A DNA stretch of 5,416 nt from JAKAGZ01 sp964412105 (GTDB lineage: Bacteria > Bacteroidota > Ignavibacteria > Ignavibacteriales > Ignavibacteriaceae): contig CAYPNM010000106.1 of NCBI GenBank assembly GCA_964412105.1, positions 1 to 5,416 of the forward strand, in the 5' to 3' direction. The translations under genes were made by a program, and so were the position numbers. This document shows, piece after piece, positions 5,378 to 5,416 of this stretch (positions are counted from its first letter, which is position 1; each line of letters opens with the position of its first letter). The notes under the pieces were generated by a model, which worked only from the letters and a program-made list of their open reading frames with translations, searched no databases and was not told where the DNA came from.

Positions 5378-5416
5378 CCAATATATATCAATAATTCATT
5401 GGTAAAGTCGTCCAAT

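Noticed and set aside
5378..5402. CCAAT...ATTGG inverted repeat after the regulator as a terminator
   Set aside because: Only five pairs with a 15-base AT-rich loop and no U-tract; too weak to call.
1..5416. tRNA, rRNA, CRISPR array or insertion sequence
   Set aside because: Scanning by eye found no cloverleaf, regular spaced repeats, transposase-like protein or terminal inverted repeats. The 100-base gap could still hide one.

Overview
The window is scaffolded draft sequence. A run of 100 Ns (2012-2111), the usual placeholder for a gap of unknown length, splits it into a left contig end (1-2011) and a right contig start (2112-5416). Gene order across the gap is not proven. The genes are moderately AT-rich, most starts lack a strong Shine-Dalgarno, and the gene types (LytTR regulator, TorF-like outer-membrane protein with an ammonium transporter, DUF2779 nuclease) suit a Gram-negative bacterium. 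My best guess is the Bacteroidota/Chlorobiota side, perhaps Ignavibacteria. That placement is an inference from style, not from a marker gene.

Left contig, both genes on the + strand: (1) a nearly complete DUF2779-family protein, cut at its N-terminus by the window edge. It joins a Cas4-like PD-(D/E)XK nuclease module with four cysteines to a C-terminal DEDD-type exonuclease module. (2) After 53 bases comes a 162-aa protein with a minimal PD-(D/E)XK-like core (E19, D38, Q53-V-K55) and visibly lower GC. Both look like nucleic-acid enzymes. Whether they act together, for example in defence or repair, is open.

Right contig: the last 44 codons of an unidentified + strand gene emerge from the gap. 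They are followed by a 176-base convergent intergenic region with a 56-base foldable element and a clear terminator hairpin. Next, on the - strand, is a two-gene unit transcribed from about 4.5 kb: a secreted TorF-like outer-membrane beta-barrel protein (3666-4418) and, 22 bases on, the ammonium channel Amt (2423-3643), which keeps its key transport residues. The pairing suggests outer-membrane passage followed by inner-membrane uptake of ammonium. No PII (glnK/glnB) gene is visible.

Divergent from this unit, across 194 bases, is a 254-aa regulator with an N-terminal receiver domain and a C-terminal LytTR DNA-binding domain. The receiver has lost its phosphorylation chemistry: Gln-Asn replaces the acidic pair, Tyr the acceptor Asp, and Arg the invariant Lys. 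It is therefore probably not controlled by an ordinary histidine kinase. The shared intergenic region holds a candidate sigma-54 site facing the porin-amt unit and two perfect 12-base palindromes, one near each gene. The most testable idea here is that this aspartate-less LytTR regulator controls the porin-amt unit.
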